Shown here piece by piece: positions 22,421 through 33,793 of a stretch of 64,000 nucleotides of DNA. The notes beneath the pieces are model-generated. The model worked only from the letters and a program-made list of their open reading frames with translations. It did no database searches and had not been told where the DNA came from. Source of the stretch: Linyphia triangularis (taxonomy: Eukaryota; Arthropoda; Arachnida; Araneae; Linyphiidae). Where the stretch lies: the NCBI GenBank assembly GCA_963978545.1, contig OZ021731.1, positions 26,302,093 to 26,366,092 of the forward strand, written 5' to 3'. The position numbers and the translations under genes are program-made. How positions within the stretch are numbered: the stretch's first letter is position 1; each line of letters opens with the position of its first letter.

Positions 22421-23928
22421 TCTTTATACATATAAGGCAAAGACCTCACTCACTGACTCACTCACTCATCACTAATTCTCCCACTTCCCACATAGTCACA
22501 ACTCTGAAAATCGGCACAAATATCAACAATGGTAAAAATAGAAAAAGTAAGCTATTCCGATCTCGATTAACCCACTTTAAGGGGTGGAAAAGGCGTTAAA
22601 CGTTCCAAACGAGGAATATTCGAATGCCCCACTTCCGACAAGGCCACAATTTTGAAAATTGGCTTAAATACCAACAATGTTAAACATAGAAAAAGCATGC
22701 TAATCCGATCTCGGTTAACCCTCTTTAAGGGGTCGAAAAGGGGTTAAACATTCCAAACGAGGGATATTCGAATGTTCTACTTCCCATTTCGTCACAACTC
22801 TGAAAACTGGTGTGAATATCAATAAAGACAAACGCAAAAAAAGTGGGCTATTCCGATCTCGGGTGGATCAAGGGGTGGAAAAGGGGTTAAACGTTCCAAA
22901 CGAGGAATATTCGAATGTACCACTTCCCATATGGTCACAACTCTAAAAATTGGTAAAAATATCAACAAAGACAAACATAGAAAAGTTAAGCTATTCCGAG
23001 CTTGATTAACCCACTCTAAGGGGTGGAAAAGGGGTTAAACATTCCAAACTCGAATATCCCACTTCCCATATAGTCATAACTCTGAAAATCGGTAGGAATG
23101 TCAATAAAGATAAACGTAGAAAGAGTAGGCCATTCCGATCTCGATTAACCCACTTAAGGTTTGCAAAAGGCGTTAAACGTTCTAAACTAGGGATATTCGA
23201 ATGTCTCACTTCCCATTTGGTCACAACTCGGAAAATTGGTACAAATGTCAAAAAAGATTAAACAGAAAAAGTAAGCTATTCCGTTCTCGATTAACCAACT
23301 TTAAGGGGTCAAAAAGGGGTTAAATGTTCCAAACGCGGGATATCCGAATGTTCCTGTGGTTAGCGTGCTAGCCTCTAGACCGCGAGGTTGCGGGTTCGAG
23401 TCCCGTGTTGGCATGGGTGTTTGTAAATGTATGATGGCTTGTCTAATGACGAATGTTTCGGCACATTATAGCCCTCGTGTTGCTGACGGCGTCAGATAAT
23501 CTGAAAACAACCAACCGAATGTTCCTCTTCCAATGTAGTCATATTTCTGATATTTGGTGCAAATGTTAAAAGGGTAAATGTTAAAAAAATAAGTCATTCC
23601 AATATCGATTAACGAATTTTTAAGGGATGAAAAGTCGACGCAATATTGAAACTATACGAGGATTAACTTAATGTCTCAATTCCAATACAGCTCCTACTTT
23701 GAAATTTAGATCTAAGAGCAAACATAAACACAATAAACTATTCCAATTTACTATTCACAGTTATAAATTTCGTTTAAAATGTCAACAAAGGAAAGTTCTT
23801 ATTTTGATAAATCAATTTGTCGGGATAGAAATGGGAGCAAACGTCTGAAGTGTAGAATACATGAATGTCTTTTGATCGCTAAAATGCTAATGGTAAAATT
23901 TCGTAGCGCAGCACGTGTATTCAGCTAG
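22421..23928 (+). mobile_element. Helitron-like (HINE/DINE-type) non-autonomous element with tandem core
   Basis: It starts with TC after an A and ends with CTAG before a T, the A^T insertion pattern of Helitrons. The head (AAGGCAAAGACCTCACTCAC) and the tail (TTTCGTAGC...ATTCAGCTAG) match the second copy at 41797-45637. The core is a tandem array of about seven units, period near 147 bp, each with CCCACTTCCCA, GTCACAACTCTGAAAA, CTATTCCGATCTCGATTAAC, AAGGGGT and GAGGGATATTCGAATG. This layout resembles Helentron-associated elements such as DINE-1. No Rep/helicase is present. A SINE sits in the last full unit. Confidence 0.75.
23356..23514 (+). mobile_element. 5'-truncated tRNA SINE (family 1)
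   Basis: It begins at GTGGTTAGCGTGC, within the A box, and keeps the B box GGGTTCGAGTCC, the body and the GATAATCTGAAAACAACC tail. A perfect 12-bp target duplication, CCGAATGTTCCT, flanks it (23344-23355 and 23515-23526). The target is a repeat unit of the Helitron-like element, which makes it the youngest layer of this nest. Confidence 0.93.
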
Positions 23929-24041
23929 TTTTGTTTATAAACTAGTTCATTTTACAGCCCATTTGCCGCCTCCTGAAGTTGCCGCCTCGGGCCGGGGCAC
24001 GGTTTGCCCCCCCCCCCCCCTTCACCCGACTGTGTGAACAG

Positions 24042-25270
24042 GGGTTAAGCTGCGGTTACCTTTTTTAGAAAAATACTAAAGAACTTTCGTAAAGGGTAAA
24101 ATTGATAAATCTGTTTTAGATCTTTTGCTAACACATTTAGTCGCAAAATGTTCAAAATTAATATTTTTGTTGTTCGATGAAAATTTGGTACGTTAGACTC
24201 ATACCAATTGGCAAACACCATGGTGTATATAAGTATCCAAGAACCTAAGTATACAAAAATAAGTAATTAAATAAATGACTGCTTATTGTATTCGTTATAA
24301 AGAGCTCACAATTTACATGTTCAATCATTTATACAAAAATATTAACACAGTTAAAGTATCTGAGCGCAGTGTGCCATATTGTCCATGGGACTAATCTATT
24401 AGCTCCATTTTTTACGAGAATGAGTCTGTTAGTTCCGCTGAATGGGGTGACAAATAATAAGCGAAATGTACTTGGATGACATCATTGATAATTTATTGCC
24501 CACTTCGTCAAATGTTAAATCGAGAAATTCTAATGCCACATTCTTCTTACTGCATTAGTTTTAAATTTTGACAATTGTGATAAAAGTTAAGTACTGGTCT
24601 GAGGAGAATTAAAGGCATTTTAGGGAAATGCTCCCAAGTTGGACTTGATAGCTTATCATTTTTTGAAAAGAAAAAATAATTGATTTTTCGCTCATGAATA
24701 GCGAACATATACTAACCTATCGACGATATGGACATCAGAAATTGAAACCTTACAAGAGAGCTGCCAGCAAAAGATAATTTCTACTCTCAATACTGGGGTA
24801 TCAAACGGGATGTTATAATAATAAGGAAACCTTTTATTCGTAATTAGTGGTAAGAATTAGAAAATATTATTTTTCAAAGGTCTTGTTAAGAAATATAATT
24901 ACTAAATGTTTAACTAGCTCAAGATTTGGATATTTAAATTAACCATGCTGTTTGCCAATTACCATTTCATCAAGGATGTCCCAGTGGCACCCGTCATACA
25001 ATCATACAATACCTTACATTGGCGTTAGTTAGCCCAAAAAAAGAGGGTGTCCAATTCCCTGTTCTGGATGGGAACGATATTCAAGTCTTTTAAGACCAAT
25101 GATAATTACAACTTAAGTATCGAAGAAAAACAACAATCATGTAATAACTATGTCGGGACTACAGAAAATAGGATATAGACATTCAGACAACGAACCGAAA
25201 GTTGGTATAAAGTGGACTTTAGAGGCGAAGTGTCTTCTACCACTCTCTAATAAATTGGTAGCATAAACAT
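24042..25270. other. A+T-rich DNA; diverged repeat pair with 30.7-31.0 kb
   Basis: No gene. The stretch near 24720-24860 (GAGAGCTGCCAGCAAAAG, ACTCTCAATACTGGGGTATC) is a diverged copy of 30840-30990 (GAGAGCTACTATCAAAAGG, ACTCTCAAAGCTGCGATATC), in the same orientation. Confidence 0.45.
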
Positions 25271-25277
25271 GAATGAC

Positions 25278-25430
25278 CCACTTGATGGCAGTGGGGTTAG
25301 CGCTCTAGCCTTGGAAGTCAAAGATGTCGGGTTCGTATCCTGCGTTAGTCTTGAACATTCGTTGTGGTTCGGAATCCACTTTGATATGAATGCCGGCCGC
25401 ATTTAAGCATTGATTCAAACCACAGAAGGG
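25278..25430 (+). mobile_element. tRNA-derived SINE fragment (family 2-like)
   Basis: TGGCAGTGGGGTTAGCGCTC is A-box-like and GGGTTCGTATCC is a B box with one change. The following TTGTGGTTCGGAATCCACTTTG resembles the body of the copy at 15101. The 3' end diverges. No target duplication was found. Confidence 0.65.
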
Positions 25431-26095
25431 AATGAGAGAGCGCCATTGGCTGATACGTTGCTTTCATGGAAGCCGCTAAGCACCTGACAATGTTTACAGT
25501 GTTGACACAGAGAATTAAACGCATGTTTTAAATCTTGAGTTTAGGAACTGATTTTTAAATTGCGAATGTTTTATCAATGATAATTATATTCCTGATTAAT
25601 GTTTTACTCCAATTGAATCTAATTAACTGCTTTTAACAACAAAGTATAAATTTTGGATATTTATCAAAGAAAATTATGCAGCTGGAATGTATTTTTGAAA
25701 CCAAGTTTTTTTTTTTTTTTTTTTTTTTTTTTTGTAAACATTTCGACGTAAAAGAAAAATTCGAGTGACTCAGAAACTCGAATGGTACTTTTGAAATTAT
25801 CACTTCTTATTCTTATTATTTTATTAATAGTCATTTGTTTGTTGCCATTATAAGGAAGAAAATAAAATATTTCTGAATAAATGACTGCATCAATGCGACG
25901 CATAAATTTTTTAGAGCCTTTTTGTTATATAATTTTTATGGCACAGATGTAGAATATGACATTTCTTTGACATGATTTTATATAGGTGTTGTTTTTCTCC
26001 GGATAAATGCGGTTTCTGGAAACATATTTATGTTTTATTTTAATTTGATACTTTATATTATTTACATTTTAACTTAATTTTAGTGTTATTTTCAT
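25431..26095. other. A+T-rich DNA, no gene seen
   Basis: Nothing recognisable apart from a 26-base T run at 25707-25732; the minus-strand open frame over it is translated homopolymer. Confidence 0.5.
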
Positions 26096-26570
26096 TTTAT
26101 TACTATTAGTATTTTAATTTAATTATTATTAATATTTAAACCTTATTACTAATAGTTGTCAGCACATGAAACAAAACGCTTCGCTTCTTCGAAACGCCGG
26201 CCAAAGAACACAACTAGTTCGGCCAAAATCAGAATTCAACTTCTTTATTCAAATTCTAATTTCCAACTGACACAAAACATATATATATATATAACATTAC
26301 ATCACATAAAGCAGCCCAGACGGCGCCACCCAACCCAACATCAGGCGGTAATCCGCAGAGGCGCCGGAAATCAAAAACAAAAAAGAAATATATAACAGAA
26401 CACATATTCTCACAATAGTATTTTAATTTAATTATTATTAATATTTAAACCTTATTACTATTAGTATTTCAATTTAATTATTATTAATATTTTAACCTTA
26501 TTCCATTATTATTAATATTTTAACCTTATTCCATTATTATTAATATTTTAACCTTATTTGCTATAACCAA
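26095..26570. repeat. A+T-only tandem array interrupted by an LTR
   Basis: Units of about 50 bp (TTTTAATTTAATTATTATTA, then ATATTTAAACCTTATTACTA) and shorter 30-bp units (TTATTCCATTATTATTAATA) lie on both sides of the LTR at 26157-26414. Confidence 0.75.
26157..26414. mobile_element. Solo LTR (family B), 258 bp
   Basis: It starts TGTCAGCACATG and ends ATATTCTCACA, the TG...CA ends of an LTR. It is flanked by a perfect 5-bp target duplication, ATAGT (26152-26156 and 26415-26419). Its base composition (CGCCGG, GGCGCC) contrasts sharply with the surrounding A+T array. No internal retroelement sequence is present, so recombination between two LTRs has probably removed it. The open frame at 26156-26395 is not a gene. 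Confidence 0.8.
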
Positions 26571-27043
26571 ATAAAAAATATCGCCAAATCTCTTATTCCT
26601 GTTCTGTTCCATTACTTAATTACATCTGTTCCATTTTTATAATAATAATAAATGTTAATAAATAGTGAGATTTTTTAATATTGACTTGTATTTAATAAGA
26701 AATATTTTAATGTGCAGTCTAGTATTATATTTGATTATAATATTGTGAAAATAAGTTATGACAATTAATTTATATTTATCTATTTTATGATAAATGAAGT
26801 TATAGAATTTATAAAGATGTCTATTCTATAATTTAACCGTAAGTAAAAAATAAAATATAAATATAATATAGTTCGACTTTTCTTTCAATCCATAAATTAA
26901 AAAGAAAAATAATATTTTTTCACATAAAACGTCTTCACAGAATATTAATTATCACGACTCTTGCATGGTAAAAATATTTCATAAAAACTAAATTGGGATT
27001 TGTTAAATTTTGATATAGATGGCAGCACCATTCAAATTTTCAA
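26571..27043. other. A+T-rich DNA, no gene seen
   Basis: No gene or repeat boundary is recognised. Confidence 0.5.
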
Positions 27044-27057
27044 TGAATTATTATTAA

Positions 27058-27197
27058 GGTTGGTTGTTTTCAGATTATCCGACGCCGTCAGTAACACGAG
27101 GGCTATAATGCGCCGAAACATTCGTCATTAGACAAGCCAACATACATTTACAAACATCCATGCCTAACACGGGACTCGAACCCGCAACCTCGCGGTC
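27058..27197 (-). mobile_element. 5'-truncated tRNA SINE (family 1), minus strand
   Basis: In reverse complement it runs from GACCGCGAGGTTGCGGGTTC to the GATAATCTGAAAACAACC tail. The A box is lost. A perfect 14-bp target duplication, TGAATTATTATTAA, flanks it (27044-27057 and 27198-27211). Confidence 0.93.
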
Positions 27198-27211
27198 TGA
27201 ATTATTATTAA

Positions 27212-28851
27212 AAATCAGTTTTATGATTGTTTATAAGTATATTACAATTTTGAAGTCACAAACTAACTTAGTGCGACTATACAATCATCAACCTTCATTA
27301 AAAATCTACGTCAATAAGAAAAACCAGCAAACATAACTTTTCTCATTTAATAAGAATATGGCTTCGTCGAATTCAACACTTCGTAATACTGTAAAAATCG
27401 TCCATCCAGGATTTTTTTTTTTTCATACAATAATTTGACGTTGCTTGTAAAGAAAACAATATCTTCCTCTTTTTTATTTTCGAATCATATTTTCAAAAAC
27501 AAACGAAGAAAATACGAATTCTCTATTAGAACTATCAACTTCCCATTGAGCATGCAGCCGCCATTTTGTGTGGGGGTTACTTCTTCGCAGACTGACAGAA
27601 GAATTGACCAATTGTTTGAACAGTTGTTTGAACCAAAGTAAGGAATGCTTCAATGCGTCCTCGGCCTGAGAAGCTGTGTCATTTCTCAAGTAATTACAGT
27701 CGTTGAGCAGATCAGCAAACCACAAATTTGAATATTAAATGAATATAGTATGAAATTTAAAAATAATAAATGAAATATAGTGGTGGAATTTGTTGAAATA
27801 AATGGGAGGTGTAATGAAGAAATATTTTTTATCAATTCCGCTTTAAAATGTTCATAATACAGACAATTTCATAGCAGATTTAATTGTTTCGTAGAATTTA
27901 TAACTTCCTAATGACACTTTTCATGCCTCCTTCTTTTATAAAGTCATATACAAAATCAGTTTTTCAAAAATGTAATGGAATTGGAGCCCACGTGTACGAT
28001 TTAAATGAATTAAAGGTTACTGACAGCAGGTAATTTACCAGTATATATTTCAGGACACGTATCGATAAATATTCTTCAATTAAAGTTTCAATACCAGAAC
28101 AGAATTGATAAAAGAAACCTATACATGGAACTACTATTGTAATCACGCAAGAAAATTTAATGACCATAAATGCTTTAAAATGCTGGGATTAAAATATACC
28201 ATTTTCAATAAATCTAATAATATTTTATAATTAACATTAATGTATTTTTAATTAAATTTTATGTCTATCAAAGCAATTATAAGGAAAAAGAAATCATATA
28301 CACTAAAAAATTTTAGGTATTAAAAAAATTATCATTATTAAGTAAAAGAATATTAAATACAGTATGATAATATTAGTAATAAAAATTATTTTACAACAAT
28401 GAGCATTAAATAAATTAATAACACATTAAAAAAAACAATACACATTTTTAAATAATTATATGTATATTTGGAGTTTTTCAAAAAAGGAGAAATAAACAAC
28501 AAAACTTTAAATTTGACACAAAACAACAACTATAAAAAAATACGTTTGATAAAAGTGAAATAGCAAAACTGTTTTTAAGTAACGAATATTTTAATTAATG
28601 AAACTTTTTCACTAATAAATGAAGAGCAAATTAAGCAAGGGGTTACAAACATGCGTTCTTCCGACTTTTTTGCTCTGTCGGATAGTGTGAAAGGAGCAAT
28701 TCACTTCTTCACCTCACTAACAGAATTTCGTCTTCCTACTTTTTGTCGATCGACAAAAGTCGGATAATGTGAAAGGAGCCTTACGTTATTTATTTTTTAC
28801 GATACTCTCAACCTTACTGATTACTTGTTTATAGTATTGTGCTCAACCTAC

Positions 28852-28888
<37 letters not shown>

Positions 28889-30217
28889 CTGAGACATGTC
28901 ATCAGTTATTTTTATGTCTCTCTGAGTGGACAAAAGTCGCCTCCATTTTTAACGGAATGATGAGTTTACGTACTTTCCCACTAATTTCTTTACGACGCGT
29001 TCCCATAATTTTCAATAACATGAATGGAATTAGACATCTTAAACTTTTAGAAAACTTAATTTTCTAAGGTATCAAAACGCAATTTAAAGCAAAGTCAAGA
29101 AGAGCATGCGATTATTTTTATTCGCAGATTTGTACCATTCCTCATAATTCTGCATCTTTAGTACTGACTTCTATTATTTCGAAGGCACTATACCATAACT
29201 GTCATTTGTGTACGAAGGGTATAATTCAATTAGGTAAGTCTAAGTATGTCAATTAGGTAATCAACGAATTACGGAATTCATTTTCATATTCCATACTGTA
29301 AGATATACTCTTCTCTTTTTTTTTTTTTTGCTTCATTGATACTTTACTAATGGTTTTACCGTGGTTCCAGCCCGAAGACACAGTTCCACATATCAAATGG
29401 GGTAGCCGATTTAAAGATTAAGTTTTTTAAAAGAACAATCTGTTTAAAGTATAATATTATCGTTGTCACCCGCTCTTTGAATTACAATGCTATGAAAAAG
29501 CTAATAAAGGAACAACGCTAATTTATAAATATTGCTCTTAAGAGATTAATCCCTGTAACTGGTTCAACTTTGCTTATTAAAGAAAGTTAAAATATAGTTT
29601 TAAATTAGCGTCGAGAATATTTTTAAGCATTCATTTACTTTTAAACCTGTTATTGAACTAGGGATTTTGTCTTGATTTTTTTAGCGGGAATTTAAAGTGA
29701 ATGATTTTTATTCAATGCGTTCATCTTTGAAAAACTTGCTAAAAAAAGAAAATGAACATAAAATAACATTCGCAACAATATCCAACAGATAACAACAGGA
29801 TTAAAATTAAATACATTTTACAAATTAAATATATTTATTTCGCAGTGCATTTCAATTAAAGTTTCAATTAAACACAGTAATACGGTGGACAATAGAGTTT
29901 TCCTGGAGGCACTGCCATAAAGTAAATGGAGATTTTATGTTTTGAGTTAGGTACTAAACACAAATTATTTCTTTAATTTGTCCTGTAGAATCGTATTAAT
30001 AATCATTTTATATTGAATTTTTAATACATTCTTTTAGGATAAGTATTTTTTTTTCTCTCTTTTTTTTTCAGTTAATTAAATTTTAATGTTGTGTTCTAGT
30101 TTATTCAATTACATCAATTACCTATATTTCATTTTCAGTTTCATTTGCGCTAACGATAGTGGCGTTATTTATAGGTATGGTCAATGACGTTGATGATCGT
30201 CATTCTCCCTGGGACTC
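27212..30217. other. Mostly A+T-rich DNA, no gene supported
   Basis: The stretch 27520-27720 is richer in G+C and has an open frame on the minus strand (27474-27725), but I recognise no family. The stretch 27960-28140 is a diverged copy of 34370-34530 (shared GGAGCC, GCAGGTA, CGATA blocks). At 28677-28697 and 28759-28779 the block GTCGGATA(G/A)TGTGAAAGGAGC is repeated, perhaps the end of a MITE. A 31-base T run lies at 28855-28885. Confidence 0.4.
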
Positions 30218-30258
30218 ACTGTTGCTGATGGCGCCAGATAATCTGAATACAACGAACT
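30218..30258 (+). mobile_element. 41-bp remnant SINE tail (family 1) with target duplication
   Basis: Only the last 41 bp of the SINE are present (TGTTGCTGATGGCGCCAGAT, then AATCTGAATACAACGAACT). A perfect 9-bp duplication, CTGGGACTC, lies on both sides (30209-30217 and 30259-30267). This fits a severely 5'-truncated reverse transcription event rather than later decay. Confidence 0.85.
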
Positions 30259-30267
30259 CTGGGACTC

Positions 30268-31599
30268 GTAAAAAACATTTAAGAGGACATAGGGCAGAAA
30301 GTTTTGTCTCAAATCAGACAAAGTAAATATGAAATCTCACCAACATATAAAAATAATGCATTTAGCTAAAATAATTAAAAAAGGTGGTAAAAAAGTGTTT
30401 CTTTTTATATCAAGAAAATATATAAAATTTAAAGACTTAATTGTGTGCAATACCATAGATTTATAAAATTCATAAATAGGAAGATATGTAGAATTATTTC
30501 GAAGATCTTGACTTATGAAAATCTCTGGGACAAAGTACACAGTTAGTAAATTGGAAATTTTGGGATTAGAATAGGGATATAAATTGGAAGACTTAAAAAA
30601 TCAATGAACTATTCTCTTAAATTGATGTTACATAATTAAAATGCAAAATAAAAATGAGTCAAATACTCTAACCGAAATATTGCATTTACTATAGAATCCC
30701 TTCAGTGCAACTGCATTAGTTACGATTTCAGGTTTTATAAACATTGAACTTAGGTTTAAAATACATATAAGATAAAATTCTTGTTCTGAAACTAGTCAGC
30801 ATTGCTTAAATTTGATAACAAACATTTCCAAAACTATTGACGATTTGGGGTATCCTATATCGAAACATATTAAGAGAGCTACTATCAAAAGGTAATTACT
30901 CTCAAAGCTGCGATATCCCCAAAAAAGAGACTTTACAGTAATAAAGAAACAATCAATTCCTAGATAGTGCTAGGATTAGGAATATCAGATCTTATTTAGT
31001 GCTTCTTTACATGTTTAATAAAACGTAAAGAAACAAGTAAGATTCTAAAAAACTTTAAAAAAATATTAATTTCTGGAGATATCATATCGCCGCTCTGGCG
31101 GAACAATGATGCAACTGCAAAAATTGGAATTTTACACAAAAAGCAAAAAGAAACGAAATTCATACCTACTATAAATTTAATCCAATTCCCTACCAACTAG
31201 GCGTTACTAAATCTAACAACAGTTTTGTCTCATTTTTGCCTTCATGCGCTAATACTTTTAATATTTTATTGAATTGGGTGTTGACCTTTCAGTATTTCAC
31301 CCAGACTTATGATTGATTGTGAATTATTGTAATGGGCATAGTGTAGAACAGTAAATAAACAAATGGAACAGATAAAACAAAGAACTTGAACTTAAATATT
31401 GCGTTTGGCATGCTGTTCGTCACGAAGCGAATGGCTTACCTCTACATCTAATTTGTTGCCGAGTTGCATTATTTAAATTGTACAATCGGAGTTAACATAA
31501 AAAATAGAAAGGGACAGAACAGAAAAACAAATTTGACAGATTGACAATCTTGATTCAAGGCTAATACTTGATTAAATAGGGAAAGTAAAAACTGAGATA
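30268..31599. other. A+T-rich DNA; short dispersed repeats
   Basis: No gene. The stretch 31245-31345 (TTTAATATTTTATTGAATTG, GGTGTTGACC) is a diverged copy of 48555-48660. The stretch 30840-30990 pairs with 24720-24860. Confidence 0.45.
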
Positions 31600-32284
31600 G
31601 ATATCCTTAAATAAGTACATACATTCCCTCAATATACAACTATACAACTTACTATACAACTTTCAATGAAGGTACTTAACGGTTTGTAGTAAGATTGTGT
31701 AATAAGATAATGAAGGGTATGTGCACCTAGGATGGAAAAGCTTTTCTCAGCATAGCATTCGAGATAGCAAAGGCAGCAAAAGGACGATGTTTTCTGACTT
31801 CAAACAGAATTTCGTGTGAGATATTGTTTTTAATTAGGGAGAATTCACCTTGAACCTTCTTAAAGAACTTTATGTTCGGTTTTGCAAGGCATTGCTTAAT
31901 TTTTTATTATCTCTCAAGGCGTTTTTAATGTATCGGATGGCACCAACCATTTTTCTAAGGATCTCATACTGAACGTTTAACGTTCGTTTGTTTGGTTGAT
32001 TGTAACCCTGGCTGGGGATGCATATTAGAAAGCACGTCTTATTTTTGTTTCGTACGGTCTTTTTTTACTGTGCAGTCCTAGTTTCAATCTGCTCCCAAGA
32101 AATGGTCTGAGTTTATTCATAGCTCCCTCTACATTTCCTGCTACGATCTGTACATGTTTCTTCCATGATAGGTTATCCAGAATGGGAAGTCCAAGCTATT
32201 TGGCCGATTTCACTTTAGGAATTTTCTCCCCAAAGAGATAGACTTCTCTTTTCGTGATAGTTCTTTTTACGTCTGACTATTACC

Positions 32285-33782
32285 ACTTTCTTTACTACAA
32301 ATAAGCACCTCTATAACTACCAGCCATCCTTGTTCCTCAAAAACCAGAAACTCACCTACGAGAAACATCCAAAATATTTGGGTTTCATTCTTGATCCCGA
32401 ATTTACTTGCAATAAACACATTGAATATATAGCCTTGAAAGCCAGGAAAAGATTAAATATTATTAAGCACATTGCAGGTAGAGACTGGGGAGCGGACGCA
32501 ACTACGCTCAGAACCTCCTATCAGGCACTTATTAGACCTATTCTAGAATATGGCTGCCCTATCTACTGCTGTGCTTCTGATACGAACTTGAACAAATTGG
32601 AAAGGATTCACTTGAGTGCTGCCCGCATAATCACAGGACTGAAACGTAGCTGTCCTTCAGAAATTGTCCTTTACGAAGCGGATCTGCAACCACTCTCTCT
32701 CAGAAGGCAGGCAGACTTGGTCAAATATTTCAATAAACTTTCCAGCTTAAACCAAGAAAATAAAACGGCCTATTACTTAAATAACTGGACAAGCAATCAA
32801 AGACTTAAGAAACACAGTCCTTTCAGCCAAGTTAAATCACAGAAGTTAATGGCAGATAATGTAGAGCCCCACTGTCTTAATACTAATTTGAACACTTACG
32901 ATGGACTCTCCAATGTTGATTTTATTGATTGCCTTCCCACCACGCTTAATAAGAATGAATGTTGTCCGGAATTTCTTAGGCAATTGGCATTGGAAATTAT
33001 TAATCAAATTCCTTCAATTGACATCAAAATCTATACAGATGGCAGCAAAATAGATATACAGGCAGGCAGTGGAATTTATATAGAAACGCCCGTAGAGAAA
33101 CATTCTATTAAACAACGTAATCCAGATTTCTGCTCTGTCTTTCGAAGCGAATTAATAGCAATTGACCTGGGTTTAGAGAATATCTTTTTGCGAGGTCAAC
33201 TACGGAGACTTATGGATTCTATCCGATAGCCGAAGTTCCATTCAACACCTTAAAAACTGGGCCCTCGTGGGAGACAAAACCAGTCTATCCATAATACGCA
33301 AAGTCAAGAGCATATCCCGACTGCACAAAGTGCACTTTCAGTGGATCCCGTCACATGTTGACATAGACGGAAATGAATTGGCTGACACTCTTGCTAAGGA
33401 GGGACTAGAACACCCTGTCCTCTCTACTCAAGAACTCACATATCAAGAGTTATACTCAAAGAAAATTGCTCAAAATAAAGCGAAATGGCATATACCTCCA
33501 TCTCACGAATGGTATAAAGCCAAAAAGCCAGGACACTCCCTATCTCTTCCTTGTGATAGGCACACCAATACCCGTCTGTCCCGACTTGCTAGTGGTCACC
33601 TTAAAGGCCTAACATATTCCGGGGGAAGCAAAAATTTTCCTCTTTGCCCTAAATGCCAAAAAGAACAGGCATCACCTCAGCACATTTTGGACTGCCTTGG
33701 ACTGGACTGGGAGGACATTTATAACTGTCCACAACTAGTGTCAGACTTCATTGATGTCAATGGCTTCACTGATATTGTCTGA
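32285..33782 (+). pseudogene. LINE ORF2: reverse transcriptase C-terminus + RNase H (one frameshift)
   Basis: The frame is open from the truncation; YLGFILDPEFTCNKHI is the end of the reverse transcriptase. RALIRPILEYGCPIY-like and RIHLSAARIITGLKR blocks follow, as in spider 'Pol-like' proteins. The RNase H domain starts with IKIYTDGSK (first Asp), then FRSELIAID (Glu). A frameshift at about 33182 moves the frame, after which WILSDSRSS supplies the next Asp and WIPSHVDIDGNELAD the His/Asp end. The C-terminus has CPKC and HILDC, a CCHC-like motif. All four RNase H acidic positions are thus still encoded, but in two frames, so the copy is inactive as read. The stop codon is the TGA at 33780-33782. 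Confidence 0.9.
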
Positions 33783-33793
33783 CTTCGTCAGAC
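33777..33793 (+). other. 3' hairpin of the I-type LINE, covering the stop codon
   Basis: GTCTGA-CTTCG-TCAGAC forms a perfect 6-bp stem with a 5-base loop; the TGA of the left arm is the ORF stop. It lies about 28 bases before the (CAA)n tail. LINE reverse transcriptases often recognise 3' hairpins, so a role in template recognition is plausible but inferred. Confidence 0.6.

Larger units (their letters stand above)
21775..24033. mobile_element. hAT-type element containing three nested insertions
   Basis: The left end is CAGGGCTGGTG followed by TTTTGCCGCCCCGGAC. The right end (23965-24033) mirrors it with GTTGCCGCCTCGGGCC, TTTGCC, a C tract and CACCCGACTGT. The flanks are TTGAACAG on the left (21767-21774) and GTGAACAG on the right (24034-24041), an 8-bp duplication with one mismatch. 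Inside are a 240-bp MITE (22111-22350) and a Helitron-like element (22421-23928) that itself holds a SINE. No transposase was found, so the original was non-autonomous. Confidence 0.75.

Noticed and set aside
22402..22599. Open frame with LTHSLITNSPTSH
   Set aside because: It is translated CACTCACTCA head sequence and tandem units of the Helitron-like element; the matching frame is broken in copy 2.
22488..23350. CRISPR-like or satellite array
   Set aside because: Units of about 147 bp with no unique spacers lie within Helitron-like ends; it is the core of a transposon.
27550..27580. ATGGCGGCTGC on the minus strand as a host gene start
   Set aside because: The frame stops after nine codons and no exon or promoter context supports it.
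28677..28785. MITE with GTCGGATA(A/G)TGTGAAAGGAGC ends
   Set aside because: The two blocks are direct, not inverted, and I found no matching opposite end or target duplication.
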